Shown here: piece by piece, positions 1 to 11,275 of the stretch | Layout: each line of letters begins with the position of its first letter | Numbering within the stretch: the first letter of the stretch is position 1 | Assembly: GCA_037176705.1 (NCBI GenBank) | Contig: CM073887.1 | Span: forward strand, 85,694,348-85,758,347 | Direction of reading: 5' to 3' | From: Molossus alvarezi | Lineage: Eukaryota; Chordata; Mammalia; Chiroptera; Molossidae | DNA length: 64,000 bases | The notes under the pieces: generated by a model | The model's input: the letters and a program-made list of their open reading frames with translations, nothing else | Told to the model about the DNA's origin: nothing | The model's database searches: none | Made by a program: the position numbers and the translations under genes

Positions 1-706
1 AAATCATCAAACAACAAGTGTTGGCGAGGGTGTGGAGAAAAGGGGACTCTAGTACACTGCTGGGGGAATGCAGACTGGTGTAGCCACTATGGAAAACAAT
101 ATGGTGTAACCTCAAAAAATTAAAAATTGAACTTTCATTTGACCCAATATTCCTACTTCTAGGAATATACCCTAAGAAGCCTGAAACACCAATCAGAAAA
201 AAATATATGTACCCCCATGTTCATAGTAGCACTATTTTCAGTAGCTGAAATCTGGAAACAACCTAAATGTCCATTAGTAGATGAATGGATAAAAAAGCAG
301 TGGTACATATACACAATGGAGTACTATGCAGCTGTAATAAAGATCTCTTATCCTTTGAAATGACATGGAGGGACCTGGAAAGTATTATCCTCAGTGAAAG
401 AAGCCAAACAGAGAAAGACAAGTATATGATCTCACTTATTTGTGGAATACAATGAACATAACAGTCTGAGGAATGGGGTAGTCCCAGAGTTGTGGAAGTG
501 GGGTACACACTGACAATCCCCAGGAGAGTGGGTGGTGGCAGAGAGATAAACCACAGAACTTATATGCTTGCGTGCATGAACAATGGACATGAACAACAAA
601 GCTCGGGACAGGGCAGAGAGGGATTGGGGGGGAAGTCAGTGGGGGAAAAAGGAGGAACATCTGTAACAAAAATAAATAAATAAATTAATAAAAAAAAATA
701 ATAAAT
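1..706 (+). mobile_element. LINE-1 3' end (ORF2 C-terminus, 3' UTR, A-rich tail)
   Basis: The window opens inside a LINE-1. The first ~450 bases match, with scattered differences, the last part of ORF2 in the better-preserved copy at 40136-43960: the Cys-rich knuckle region, then the stretch ending near a stop around 460. A G-rich 3' UTR follows and an A/AATAAA-rich tail runs to about 706. The frame is broken by small indels, so it is not coding. The 5' part lies outside the window, so truncation or full length cannot be judged. Confidence 0.9.
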
Positions 707-1166
707 AAACAGAGCCTTGATCCACCCCACATACACATAGCTCAGGGAAGAGTGTTTGAGCCTCCTTGCATTTTCTTCCCTCTTGTGTATCAGTTGACAT
801 TCTCTTGATTCAGCCTTTGGGTGGATTTGTTCCAAGTGTTAGCTAATAGGGTCGATGTCACCTCCTCAGGATCTTGGGTTCTTTGTCCTACCTCAGAGGG
901 ATATCTGTTATTATAAGGAAATAGTGTGTTGCCTTATGTCCCCATTGTTCTCTGTCTTCAGTTCTGGAAAACAAGGTTCCAGAAAAGTTGTCAGTTTAGA
1001 GACATGCCAATAAAAGTCACATGGGAAAATAAAAGTATTCTCCAGCAATATGTCCCAGGATCCAGTTGGCCCCTAAGTATACTTTACATTTCTTCTTGGT
1101 TTGACTTGGTTACAGTTGGTGGCAATATGCTTGGTCAGGTTATATACACTACTGAAATGCTGATTA
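707..1166. other. Unassigned sequence
   Basis: No repeat or gene recognised. A 122-residue open frame starting at 926 and running into the adjacent MITE has no recognisable domain and is probably chance. Confidence 0.4.
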
Positions 1167-1168
1167 TA

Positions 1169-1324
1169 GAAGCATACCTCAGAGATATTGTGGGTTCTCT
1201 TCCAGACCACAGTAAAGGAGGTCATACTTTTTTTTTCTTGTGGAGGGTCTCACCTGCAATTTGTAAAAAACACAATGTCTCTGAAGCACAATAGAGCACA
1301 GTGCAATAAGCCCAGGGATGCCTG
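1169..1324. mobile_element. Tigger-type (pogo/Tc1-mariner) MITE
   Basis: A short non-autonomous DNA transposon bounded by TA dinucleotides at 1167-1168 and 1325-1326. The left end reads 'gaagcatacctcagag' and the right end, reverse complemented, 'caggcatccctgggc', giving imperfect terminal inverted repeats. The body resembles the joined ends of a Tigger1-like element with the transposase deleted. It holds no open frame of its own. The family name is from memory of the consensus; the terminal repeats and TA flanks are visible directly. Confidence 0.65.
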
Positions 1325-1326
1325 TA

Positions 1327-1852
1327 CTCAGGGAGCTCCTGGGATCCTAGGGATATGTTTAGAGAGGATGCAGAGATCACTAATTCTTTATACTGTCTTT
1401 GAGCTTCTCTTTCTCTATGGAAAAGAAAAGAACTTGACTTCCCAAGTCCTGTTTTAGAAATGCATCCTATGAAAGAAAGCTTTTCTAATAGCTCATCAGT
1501 TTCCCTACTAGTTATATTTTCATTTGAACCAAAGTGAAGATGGAGAGGGGAGGCAAAGAGGCCTATTAATTTGTGGGATATCAGTGTCTTCCTCACATAG
1601 CTTCAGCTCTGAAGGTTACACAAGCCCAGAGCAAGCTCCCACACAGGAGCATTAACATGCACCCATCACAGAGGTTAGATGTCAGCTAGGGGCCATTAAT
1701 GCCACTTATTTAATGCTCTGAAATGAGAATGAACTTGCTCTTCTAAGTAATCTGTTATGGAGAGTGTGAGGAATAGAATAACTTGGAGCAGAATGTGTTA
1801 TTAGTGGTTCTAACTAGTGGACAGCATGCACCCTAACCCTTGCCTTAGAGTT
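1327..1852. other. Unassigned sequence
   Basis: No recognisable repeat, RNA gene or coding exon. A 124-residue minus-strand open frame spans 1222-1596, but it crosses the MITE and shows no domain, so it is not called. Confidence 0.4.
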
Positions 1853-1867
1853 AGAAGGTCATTCCTT

Positions 1868-2101
1868 TTTTTTTTTTTTATCCTCACCTGAGGACATTTT
1901 TACATTTATCTTCAGATAGAGCAGGAGGGAGAGAGGGGGGAAGAGAGAGAAACATCGATGTGAGAGAGACACATCGAGTGGTTGCCACCCACATGACTCA
2001 ACCAGGGCCAGGGACAAGGTATGTGCCTTTAGCGGAAACCGAACCCGGGACTCTCTGGTCCGAGAGCTGACGCTCTACTGCTGAGCCAAACTGGCCAGGG
2101 C
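1868..2101 (-). mobile_element. VES SINE (antisense)
   Basis: Reads as the reverse complement of the VES SINE: T-tract (from about 1866), 'atcctcacctgaggac', GA-rich stretch, then the tRNA-derived head ending 'gagccaaactggccagggc'. The A box and B box equivalents ('ggttcg...'-type) lie near 2030-2090 on the minus strand. Target-site duplications 'agaaggtcattcctt' (1853-1867) and 'agaaggccatttctt' (2102-2116) differ at 2 of 15 positions, so the insertion is not recent. Confidence 0.92.
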
Positions 2102-3340
2102 AGAAGGCCATTTCTTGTACAATGCATCCATTGACTTATTTAGTTAGCAAATTATTTTCTCTCAGTGGCTGAAAACCTTTCTTATAGTCCTGTTTCTCTA
2201 CTTCTAAATTCTTTAAATGTATTTTTAGAAGAAGTATGCTTAAAAGCAGGTTTTTTACATTTTTGAACATTAGAATTTGAAGCATTTTTTTTTCTGTATC
2301 AAATGCACAAGGCAGAATGTACACTTAAATTAAGAAGACTCATTAAAAACTTCCATCTTGATACATAATTATTAAGAGTCAAAGTGGCCATGATTAGTCA
2401 AGCCTCACAATTACAATTCTTTGATGAACTTTTGAAATAAAATGCCATTATCATCTGAAACCTCAATAATCTATGATAATAATCTCTTAATTCTTTAATT
2501 CTTCACAGAAAGATTGATAATGCTCATTCTTAAAATTTGTGTTATGTGTAGAGATTTTACTGCTTCACAGAAAAGGAAAATGAAGATTAACTATATGATC
2601 TTTCCCAATACTTTTCCCTATAATTATAGAAAAATAATCAAACTTTCCTAAACTTACTGGGAAGTTCCTTCAATTATTTCAAGAGATCCAAATTTATGGT
2701 CACTTCCCTTTGTTAAAATAATCTTTGCCTCTAATTTTAAGTGTTAGAGTTCATTTTGTTGGAAGCTGTCCTTCATGCAACTCTAAAACAACCACTTCCA
2801 CAAACATTATTTTCAAGTTGTCACATAGAAAGAAGATCCTTCAGCTGTTTCATTTTTAATCAGATCCCCCACCTTCCAGGGTGAGCTCCAGCTTGCAGCA
2901 TAGGGCACACCAGGAAAGCTTCAGCTGAACTGAATACTGATGAAGTGATAACTTCAAAGAAGATGTCATTGGCTTACCACAGCAGGTTGGCAGCTGCAAG
3001 ACAGGGAACTCACATGGCATGTCCTCAAAGATTCATATCCTTTGAGTCTGTGAAACAGACTTGCACAGTGACTTCTCAGTTATGGCATCGATCTCCTACT
3101 CCTATTACTAATATGAGAATTAATAAGAGATGTCTAAGAAATGGTGTATCTTATCTCAGAAAACATCTTGTTTGTATAACCCTGTTGACATTTTGAAACT
3201 TGGGGATTTCAAGGCTTGTCACTGTCTTTCAGGCATCTTGTTATTAAGCCACAGATAATGTATTTCACTAATGCACAGTCTAAGTAATGGACTTGACTTT
3301 GATGAGACTCCTGAGTCACAGCAAAAGGGAGGTTTGGGAG

Positions 3341-3359
3341 TAGGGTTAGGTTAGGGTTA
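3341..3359 (+). repeat. Short telomere-like (TTAGGG) tract
   Basis: Three adjoining near-units of the vertebrate telomere hexamer, 'tagggttaggttagggtta', the middle one missing a G. Too short to be a functional telomeric array. It could be a relic of break repair or a chance match. Confidence 0.5.
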
Positions 3360-4344
3360 AGACCTTTCCCTCTCACCCTTCTTGTTCCCTACTGTTCTTC
3401 TGATGAACATAATTTGTATGATTCTCACTGAGCATCCAAGTCAGCAGGTAAATTAAAGGTCCATGATATATAAGCCTTTCTGTCACAACTCTAGAACATA
3501 AAGTACGTACAAATAATCAATTATAGTCATATTTTAGTAATTTAAGATTAATATAACCCACAGCCAGTAACATAATCTATATTATAGCAACTAAAGAACA
3601 TTCTTTGGAACAAAATAACTCTGGCACAAAAATATTAACGCAAAGCATACATTTTACTGAAAGTATATCAGAAGACAAGCTACAAGCAAACACAAGATAC
3701 ATTTCATTGAAACCTTAAAATCCTTATATTCTTGCTGTAATTTATTTGATATAAACATATATAATAGATAGTTTGAGTATGCATTAAATTTATTCATAAA
3801 ATTTTGGTGACAGCCAGGCTGCTTTCAAATACTGATTATTATTATATTTTCCAGTTTATAAGGAAGCCCTCTCATTCACTTCCATTAAAGCAAGTTTGGT
3901 TGAACAGTTTTTCAAAGTGATATTGATAGTTAATGGAGGTTAGTGCTTCTAATTTCAATTCATATTCCTATAAGCTAAGGCAAAATACACAGACCATAGA
4001 GTTATTCCTAGAAAACCAAGTCTATAAATTGGGCATGGTGAATATTACTTACTGTTTAGCCTAAACAAGAACTATTATCACTAAGTGTAATGGGTTCAAA
4101 AATTAGTTCACATTCAAGTCTCTGAAAAGTTCCCATTTATCTTATTCACTCTCCCCTCCAATATTATAGCTCTATGAAATAGTTGCTTAATATTCTGTCT
4201 TCTTAATAATCAGATAAGTTAAATCAAATGAAATATTTTCACTAGAATCTTAACCACAGAAGTTCCCCCAGAGACTCAAATACCATAGTCTTTAATGTCC
4301 TTAGTTTACTTCTCTTGAGGTAAAGGTTGGGGTTTAATTAGCAC

Positions 4345-4450
4345 ATTTTTAAACACCTGCTCTATCCCAGTCATTGGTTTATGCACTTTCACACATGTAA
4401 TCTCATTGAATTTTTAAATGGAAAAATAAACAAACCTCTCAGTGACATCA
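4345..4450. repeat. Ancient MIR/L2-like fragment
   Basis: Contains the weathered motif order seen in many ancient mammalian repeats ('tctatcccagtcattgg...cactttcacacatgtaatctcattga'), resembling the conserved 'actttacatgtattatctcatt' segment. Divergence is high and the family assignment is tentative. Confidence 0.35.
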
Positions 4451-5104
4451 AAAGGAGGAACACTTGTCAGGATTTTTGAAACTACTAAAGCCCTGGTTTG
4501 GGTTACACGAAATGTGAGTAAATATGTTTTCATGGACTGTGTTCTCAGAAAGATTTTGGCCCGATTATTTAAATAGGTATAGTTGCCATGCTTCCTGAAA
4601 CAAAGTGAATTTGTTTCACATCTGTTCTGTGTCCATAGTACTTTACATTATCTTGATATAATAGGCATTTGTTTTGCTTACTCTCAGATTGTAGCCCCGA
4701 AGTCTGCTCAGTATTGCTTCACGTTGATCCGAGTTGCTTCTGTGATTTCTCTGGGAACAGTAAAAAAGGTATGCATGCTATTAACAGTACTGTTTCCTCT
4801 TTGATCTTTATCATGCACTTCTGCTGAGCTTATCCACTTTCACATGCTCACAACTGGAATTTGTAGACATTGCCCCAACTATGTATATTTGTTAGCTTCT
4901 CCAGCTCTTGCATCAAGAATTTCAGGGAGAAGTTAGGGAAGAATACAGTTGAAAACCTGTCGTACTAATGTTTCTCCATAGCAGTGCTGTGAGAGCATGT
5001 CATAACAATTCTTTACCCACTGGACCCCTCCTCTTTGCTGTCTCTGGGACTTTGCTTATTGTTATCACCAATCGCTTCTGATTCGTGGTGTTCTTCTTCC
5101 CTAT

Positions 5105-5660
5105 ATATCATTCCTGTAGGAAAGTTAACACTACAATTCATATCTTAGAAAAACAGAAGTCCCCTTGACCCACTTTCTCTTCCACTAGAGTTCCATTTTT
5201 CCTCACCCCTTGGTAGCCAAACTTGATGGAAAATACATTAATATGTCCTGTCTCTATTTCCTCACTCTGCATCCAGGCTTCGGTTCATTTCAGCTTGGCT
5301 TCAGCCTCCAGAGCAACAATAAAACTGTTCTTATCAGTGACCTCCACTTTTCCAAGTCACATTAGATGATTTTTACCCCTGTTATTCAGATTCTCAGTGG
5401 CATTTGACACAGTTATTCTAAAATGTTTCTCAAAATGTTCTTCTCTGCTAGTTTTCCTGAGCTTCTCCACATCTGCAGCTGTTCCTTCTATGTGTGTCTT
5501 CTCCTTATTTATATCTACTGTAAAATTTGGAAGTTGCGAGGGCCATATCCTAGACTTTCTCTTATCTCTTGACATTCTCTTTTTGGTTATTTTATCTATT
5601 CTTCTGGCTTTAAATATCATCTATACGGTGAAGGCCACTCTCTCAAACAAAAGAAAATCA
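5105..5660 (+). mobile_element. L2 LINE fragment (ORF2-derived)
   Basis: Matches the sense strand of ancient L2 retrotransposon ORF2. Diagnostic pieces are 'cagtgacctccacttttcc', 'agtggcatttgacacagtt' and 'ctggctttaaatatcatct', in the order of the L2 reverse-transcriptase region. Stops and indels break the frame. The 91-residue open frames here (5397-5672 plus, 5357-5620 minus) are remnants or shadows. It predates the neighbouring VES insertions. Confidence 0.7.
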
Positions 5661-5827
5661 TTTCTTGCTTAGCAGAAAGATGAAATTGAAAAGTATCATT
5701 TAGGATCTTTACACTTCATCTCATTTTGCCAAAAAAAATCAGTAAGGAAATGCTATCTATTTTGTCTCACTATTCAGTATTTGAAAGTTCTCATATAAAT
5801 ATTTTCTATTATTATTATTACTTTTTT

Positions 5828-6055
5828 AAAAATCCTCATCTGAAGATATTTTTAAAATTTATCTTCAGATAGAGTGGGAGGGGGAGAGAGAAACATCAAT
5901 GTTAGAGAGCCACATAGATTGTTTGCCTCCTGCACGACCCCAACCAGGGCTGGGACTGAACCACAACAGAGGTTCGAACCCTTGATCAGAATCGAACCCA
6001 CTACTCTTCGGTCCACGGACTGACGCTGTAACTGCTGAGCCAAAGCAGCCAGGAC
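5828..6055 (-). mobile_element. VES SINE (antisense)
   Basis: Antisense VES: 'atcctcatctgaagat', a GA-rich block, then the tRNA-like head ending 'gagccaaagcagccagga'. The 10-bp sequence 'attttctatt' occurs at 5801-5810 and again at 6059-6068 and is probably the target-site duplication, with a decayed poly(T)/(ATT)n tail between it and the body. Several head substitutions suggest moderate age. Confidence 0.9.
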
Positions 6056-6129
6056 TACATTTTCTATTCTTAATGCCCTCTCTTTCTTCTGTGGCGTCTC
6101 TCAATGTTCATTGAGTTACTGTGAATGGT

Positions 6130-6189
6130 AATTACACATTACCAAACACAGAGTACACAGCACAGCTCTATGTTTGGTAATGCGTGATT
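6130..6189. repeat. 60-bp imperfect palindrome (hairpin)
   Basis: The arm at 6130-6153 is the reverse complement of 6166-6189 at 21 of 24 positions, around a 12-base spacer. In RNA one of the three mismatches becomes a G-U pair. The arm core is 'accaaacacagag' versus 'ctctatgtttggt'. The palindrome lies in otherwise unassigned DNA between two VES SINEs. It could be a tiny MITE, a structured non-coding RNA (its size and pairing are within range for a short microRNA-like hairpin), or chance. Confidence 0.7.
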
Positions 6190-6297
6190 ATTTCAGATTT
6201 GTATGATATGATAGCTACAATCCAGAACTTACCTACTGAAGACATAAGAAACACACATAAAATATTTACATGTCAGGACAGACACTATTCTATTTTC

Positions 6298-6519
6298 TTT
6301 TTTTTTTTTTTCCTTTATTGATATTTTAGAAAGACAGAGGAAGGGAGAGGGATAGAGAGATGGAAACACTGATGAGAAAGAACATTGATTGGCCTCCTCC
6401 TGCATGCCCCCCACTGGGGATCAGGCCCACAACCTGGGCATGTGCCCTAACCAGGAATCAAACCGGCGACCTCTTGGTGCATGGGTCGATGCTCAACTAT
6501 TGAGCCACACTGGCTGGGG
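6298..6519 (-). mobile_element. VES SINE (antisense, second subfamily)
   Basis: T-tract followed by 'ctttattgatattttagaaagacagagg', GA-rich block, 'cctgcatgccccccactggggatc' and a head ending 'gagccacactggctgggg'. The tail-side sequence differs from the copies that begin 'atcctcacctgaggac', indicating a separate VES subfamily also seen at 7723, 36737 and 60149. I see no clear target-site duplication. Confidence 0.88.
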
Positions 6520-6539
6520 TACTCTACATTCTTATAAAT

Positions 6540-7483
6540 ATACTTGTAATAATTGGTATGACATTCAGAGAAAGAAAAGGTAAATTTCAGTGGGAGTAAT
6601 CTAAGAAACTAAATCTAGAAGACCTTTTCCATCCTAAGATTATTGTTTTAATAATTTAAGGGGCTTCCGAATAGTTTTATTATAGATTATCAACAGCCTT
6701 AAATACAATAAACTCTTTGTCCCAACAATTCCAATTAAGAGGAATTTTTCTAGAGAAATAGTCAAAATTAGTCATATAATTGAATTTATAAGAATGTGTT
6801 TTATAGTGTTGTTCATAATAAAATATAAGTGGCATATATCCACTATTAAATAAAGTATATTAATTTAGAATACTAAACAGCATATTGAAAAAAGTATATA
6901 TACCAATTAGGTAAAATAAGACTAATTTATAAAAACAAAAGATGTTAATATAAACTATGTAGAATATGATATTAATAGCAATAATGTCTGGATGCTTGAT
7001 TTGTGTGTAATATTTGATTACATACTTCTCTGTATTAAATTTAATAATTGCACACTGTATTAGTGATCAGAAAATTTACATACATAGTAAATACCTATAA
7101 AATCACTCCAAAAAATTTTCTTCACTAGAGTAAATAACAGCTATGATTCCTCATATCCAGACACCATTGTTAATAGTCACTTCATTCAGACTAGTTCTTT
7201 CTGTTTACACATAAAATAAAACCTTGACTTACTGGTGTAGCTGTGTCTGAAATGTTTGTTAATTGTTTATCTTATTAATTCTTAGAAAGTAAAAGTTAAG
7301 CCTGATATCTTTGTTCTATATCAACTCTACATGTAAACATGTGATGCATAGTAATTTTTATTTTCAATTTAATTTTTTAATATTTTTATTGTGATATATT
7401 ATATGATAAAATTGAGTAAAATGCATCATATCAGTTTAAAGGACAATAATGAGATTAAAATATATGTATTCATTGCTCATATT
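6540..7483. other. Unassigned AT-rich DNA
   Basis: Very AT-rich sequence without recognisable repeat boundaries, genes or strong local structure. Confidence 0.4.
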
Positions 7484-7722
7484 AAGAAATATTTCCAAAC
7501 ATGGTGGTGGGCAAGATAGCAGCAAGGGTCAGTGTATGAGTGGTTGAGCGTGTGTGAGAGAGAGAGTGTGAGTGGGTGTGAGTGTGGGTAAGCATCTGCA
7601 AGGCAGTGTGGGAACTTAGGACAGATGGTTCTGGTGTGGCAGATGGGGGAGCAGCTGGCTACTGCTTTGCACTGCTTGGCCAGGCACTTCTCCCTGCTAG
7701 TGACTGGAATGTGTCACCATTT

Positions 7723-7919
7723 CTGTTTGTTTTTTGTTCATTGATTTTAGAGGGAAAGAGAGATAGAAACATCAGCGAGAGAGAAGATCGATTGGCTGCC
7801 TCCTGCATGCCCTCCACTGGGGATTTGGTCCACAACCTGGGCGTGTATCCTGACTGGGAATCGAACCTGAGACCTTGGTGCATGGGTCATGCCAACCACC
7901 AAGCCACACCAGCCAAGCA
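7723..7919 (-). mobile_element. VES SINE nested in LINE-1 5' UTR
   Basis: Antisense VES of the 'ttcattgattttagaggga' subfamily, with the head ending 'aagccacaccagccaagca'. Exact 12-bp target-site duplication 'gtgtcaccattt' at 7711-7722 and 7920-7931. Removing it rejoins the LINE-1 5' UTR. Confidence 0.92.
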
Positions 7920-8612
7920 GTGTCACCATTTTGGAACATCTGCTGGCTCCTTCTCGGGAGGAGGCAGCAGGGAGTGGCTAGGGCCTAGCACCCTAAGGCC
8001 ATTGGTGCACCCAGCACCATTGGACTAGTGCCCTCCACTGCATCAGTTCTGGCCTGCACACAGTAGCCATGCCATGGAGACAACTGTGCCTAGCAGCAGC
8101 ACCACTGCAGGAGCTGTACACACTAGCCCCAACTCTTAGAAACATTAGCCTCATCCCTGTGGGACCTGCGCATCCCTGCTGGATCCATGCATCCAAGCAG
8201 CACCCCAGCCAGACCCACGCATCTTGGAAGTGCCTACAATGGACATGAGTTGCCAGTTTTCAATCCTCCTGTACTCGCAGAAGATGAGAGACTCTAACCT
8301 TGATGGTCATGCATCAGCTCAGTGCCACTGACCTCACAAACCCCACTGCAGCTAAGAGCCACCGGCCCCACTACTGCTGAGAGCCACCAGCAACCCTGTA
8401 AAATTGGACTGGATCTGAGATCCAACCCCTCCATGAACCAACACCCCTGGATGCATTGACCTGCCAATGTGTGTCAGCTCACCCTGAACTACCAGACTGC
8501 AAAAATGGTGAGACAAAGAAGCAAGTACAAATGAAAGAATAGGAGGAAACACAAGAAAAGGATCTAAGTGAAATGGAGGCAAGCAATTTGTCAGATAAAG
8601 ATTTCAAAGCAG

Positions 8613-8869
8613 TCCTGGTCAGTTTGGCTCAGCAATAGAGTCTCGGCCAGTGGACCAATGAGTTGCAGGTTTGATTCTGGTCAAGGGCACGTACCTTGGT
8701 TGTGGTTTGTCCCTGGGCCTGGTCAGAGTCATGTGGGAGGCAACCAGTCGATGTGTCCCTCTCACATTAATGTTTCTTTATCTCTTCCTTTCTCTCCCTC
8801 TCTCTCTTTCCCACTCTATCTGAAGATAAATAGAAAAATATCCCAGGTGAGGATTGAAAAAAAAAAAAA
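8613..8869 (+). mobile_element. VES SINE nested in ORF1 remnant
   Basis: Sense VES starting 'tcctggtcagtttggctcag', with CT-rich body, 'tgaagataaatagaaaaat' and an A tail. Near-duplicate flanks 'atttcaaagcagt' (8600-8612) and 'aattcaaagcaat' (8870-8882) are the target-site duplication. Confidence 0.92.
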
Positions 8870-9110
8870 AAATTCAAAGCAATGGTTTTAAAGGTGCTCA
8901 AACAACTTAGTGAGAATTACAAGCAACTTAATGAGGATTATAAAGAACTCAGTGGGAGTTACATCAGCATCAAAAAAGAGGTAGAAGCTACAAATAAGAA
9001 TCAAGCAGAATAAAGAATGACATAGCTGAAATAAAAAACACTCTGAAAGGATTCAACAGTAGATTAGAAGAAGCTGAGGACTGAATCAGTGAAATAAAAG
9101 ACAAGGTGGA

Positions 9111-9350
9111 TGCCCTGGCCGGTTTGGCTCAGCGGTTAGAGCGTCGGCCTGCGGTCCTGAGAGACCCGGGTTCGGTTCCCGCTAAGGGCGCGTACCTCGG
9201 TTGCAGTTTGTCCCCGGCCCTGGTCGGTTGTGTGGGTGGCAGCCACTCGATGTGCTCCTTTCACATCGATGTTTCTCTCTCTCTCTCTGTTCCTCTCTCT
9301 CCCTCCCACTCTACCTGAACAAAAAAATGGAAAAATGTCCTCGGGTGAGG

Positions 9351-9389
<39 letters not shown>
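9111..9389 (+). mobile_element. Young VES SINE with long A tail
   Basis: The best-preserved VES copy in the window: head 'tgccctggccggtttggctc', intact B-box-like 'gggttcggttccc', CT-rich body, 'ggtgaggat', and an A tail of about 40 bases. Perfect 15-bp target-site duplication 'aaaagacaaggtgga' at 9096-9110 and 9390-9404. The internal tRNA-type A and B boxes form the expected RNA polymerase III promoter. The intact tail and exact duplication indicate recent insertion. Confidence 0.96.
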
Positions 9390-9395
<6 letters not shown>

Positions 9396-10017
9396 CAAGG
9401 TGGAGAAAAAAATCCAAATAGAGCAGCAAATGGAAAAAAAATTAAAAAGCAGGAGGAGAGTTTAAGTGATCTTTGGAACAATATGAAATGTAACAAAATT
9501 CATATCACAGTGGTACCAGAAAGAGAAGAACTGGAGAAAGGAATAGAGAATCTGTTTGAAGAAATAATGACAGAAAACTTCCCTAACCTGGTGAAGGAAA
9601 AAGTCATAGAAGTCCAGGAACACAGAGAGTTCCACTCAAGATGAACCCCAAAAGACCCACACCTAGACACATCATAATTAAAATGACAAACATTAAAGAC
9701 AAAAAAAGAATCTTAAAGGCAGCAAGAGAGACAGAAAGTTACCTATAAGAGAGCTCCCATTACACTGTCAGCTAATTTCTCAGTAGAACACTTTAGGCCA
9801 GAAGGGATTGCCACAAAATATACAAACTAATGAAAAGCAAGGGACTGAATCTAAGACTACTCTATCCAGCAAGGCTATCATTCAAAATTAAAGGTAAAAT
9901 AAAGAGCTTTGCAGACAAAAAAAAAAAAAAAAAAAAAAGGCTAAAGGAATTTATTAGCACCAAACCAGCATTGCGAGAAACGCTAAAGGGACTATTATAA
10001 AAAGAAATATATATTAA

Positions 10018-11275
10018 TGGTGTTGAGAAAACTGGACAGCTACATGCAAAAAGAAAAAAAAAGAAAGAAACTAGACCACCAACTTACACCATACACAAAA
10101 ATAAACTCCAAATGGATAAAAGGCTTAAATGTGACTTGTGAATCCATAAAAATCCTAGAAGAAAATGTAGGCAACAAAATTTCAGACATCACACGCAGCA
10201 GAATTTTTACTGGTACATTGCCTAGGGCAAGAGAAACAAAGGAAAAATTAATACATTGGACTACATCAGACTACATCAGACTAAAAAGCTTCTGCACAGT
10301 GCCCTGGCCAGTTTGGCTCAGTGGTTGAAGTGTTGGCCCATCGTTCAGAGAGTCCTGGGTTCGGTTCCCGCTAGGGGCACATGCCTCAGTTGCAATTTGT
10401 CCCTGGCCTCGGTTGGGGTCGTGTGGGTGGTGACCAGTCGACGTGTCTCTCTCGCCTTGATATTTCTCTCTCTCTTCCCTCCTCTCTCCCTCTTGCTCTA
10501 TCTGAAGATAAATGAAAAGAATGTCCTCAGGTGAGAATTTTAAAAAAAAGCTTCTTCACAGCAAAAGAAACAAGTATCAAAATGGAAAGGAAACCCAGTA
10601 TATGGGAGAGCATAATTGCTAATAATACACCAGATAAGGGGTTAATTTCCAAAATATATAGAAATATACTCATACAACTCAACAAAAGGAAGCAAACAAC
10701 CCAATTAGAAAATGGGCAGAGGAACTGAATAGACACTTCTCCAAATAGGACATACAGATGGCCAAAAGACATATGAAAAAATGCTCAAGGTGGCTAATTA
10801 TCAGAGAGATGCAAATTAAAACGACTATGAGGTATCACCTCATACCTGCCAGAATGGCTGCCATCAACAAATCATCAAACAAGTGCTGGTAAGGATGTGG
10901 AGAAAGGGTGCTGTAGTACACCCCTGGTGGAAATACAGACTGTGGAAAATAATATAGTGTTTCCTCAAAAAATTAAAAATGGAACTGCCATGTGACTCAG
11001 TAATCCTACTTCTAAGAATATATCCTAAGAAGCCTGAAACACCAATCAGAAAGAATATACACATCCCTATGTTCATAGCAGTGCTATCTATAATAGCTAA
11101 GATCTGAAGTTAGCTCAAGTGTCCATCAGTAGATGAATGGTTAAAAAAGCAATGGTACATTTACACAATAGAATACTATGCATCTGTAAAAAAGAAAGCT
11201 CTCTTACTCTTTGAGACAGCATGCTAAGCAAAATAAGCCAGTCAGAGAAGGAGAAGTATCACATGATCTCACTTA
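10018..11275 (+). pseudogene. LINE-1 ORF2 C-terminal remnant
   Basis: Resumes at the ORF2 region aligned with 42938 onward of the young LINE-1 ('ggtgttg(a/g)gaaaa(c/t)tggacagctacatgc') and continues through the Cys-rich knuckle region near 10880 to the ORF2 end. The VES SINE at 10300-10544, multiple stops and indels interrupt it. A small tandem duplication, 'ctacatcaga' twice, sits at 10261-10280. Everything upstream of this point in ORF2 is absent. Confidence 0.8.
10300..10544 (+). mobile_element. VES SINE nested in ORF2 remnant
   Basis: Sense VES from 'tgccctggccagtttggctc' to 'cctcaggtgagaatttt'. The target-site duplication at 10283-10299 and 10545-10561 ('aaaaagctt' plus 'ct(g/t)cacag') matches at 16 of 17 positions. 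Excising it restores the LINE-1 sequence, as seen in the copy at 43185-43205. Confidence 0.94.

Larger units (their letters stand above)
2117..5100. other. Largely unassigned AT-rich DNA
   Basis: No gene or clear mobile element over most of this 3-kb stretch. Two small items stand out: a degenerate telomere-like tract at 3341-3359 and an ancient MIR/L2-like patch near 4345-4450, both listed separately. The open frames here are short (up to 83 residues) with no domain signal. Real but unrecognised exons or regulatory elements cannot be excluded. Confidence 0.4.
8505..10000 (+). pseudogene. LINE-1 ORF1 remnant (ORF1p-like)
   Basis: Begins at ATG 8505 with the typical LINE-1 ORF1 start (reads MVRQRSKYK then a stop). 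It continues through recognisable coiled-coil codons to the RRM and C-terminal regions (9480-9990), ending at TAA 9998-10000. Two VES SINEs (8613-8869, 9111-9389), several stops and frameshifts, and a 22-bp poly(A) expansion near 9918-9939 make it non-functional. In intact elements ORF1p is an RNA-binding trimeric chaperone of the LINE-1 ribonucleoprotein. Confidence 0.8.

Noticed and set aside
3341..3359. Telomere-like tract as a true interstitial telomere or fusion site
   Set aside because: Only three imperfect units; far too short without head-to-head structure.
9111..9200. tRNA gene suggested by A- and B-box-like sequence
   Set aside because: The segment is the tRNA-derived head of a VES SINE and continues into the SINE body and A tail; no closed cloverleaf with mature ends.
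9353..9390. Long poly(A) treated as a separate microsatellite
   Set aside because: It is the A tail of the young VES SINE, enclosed by its target-site duplication.
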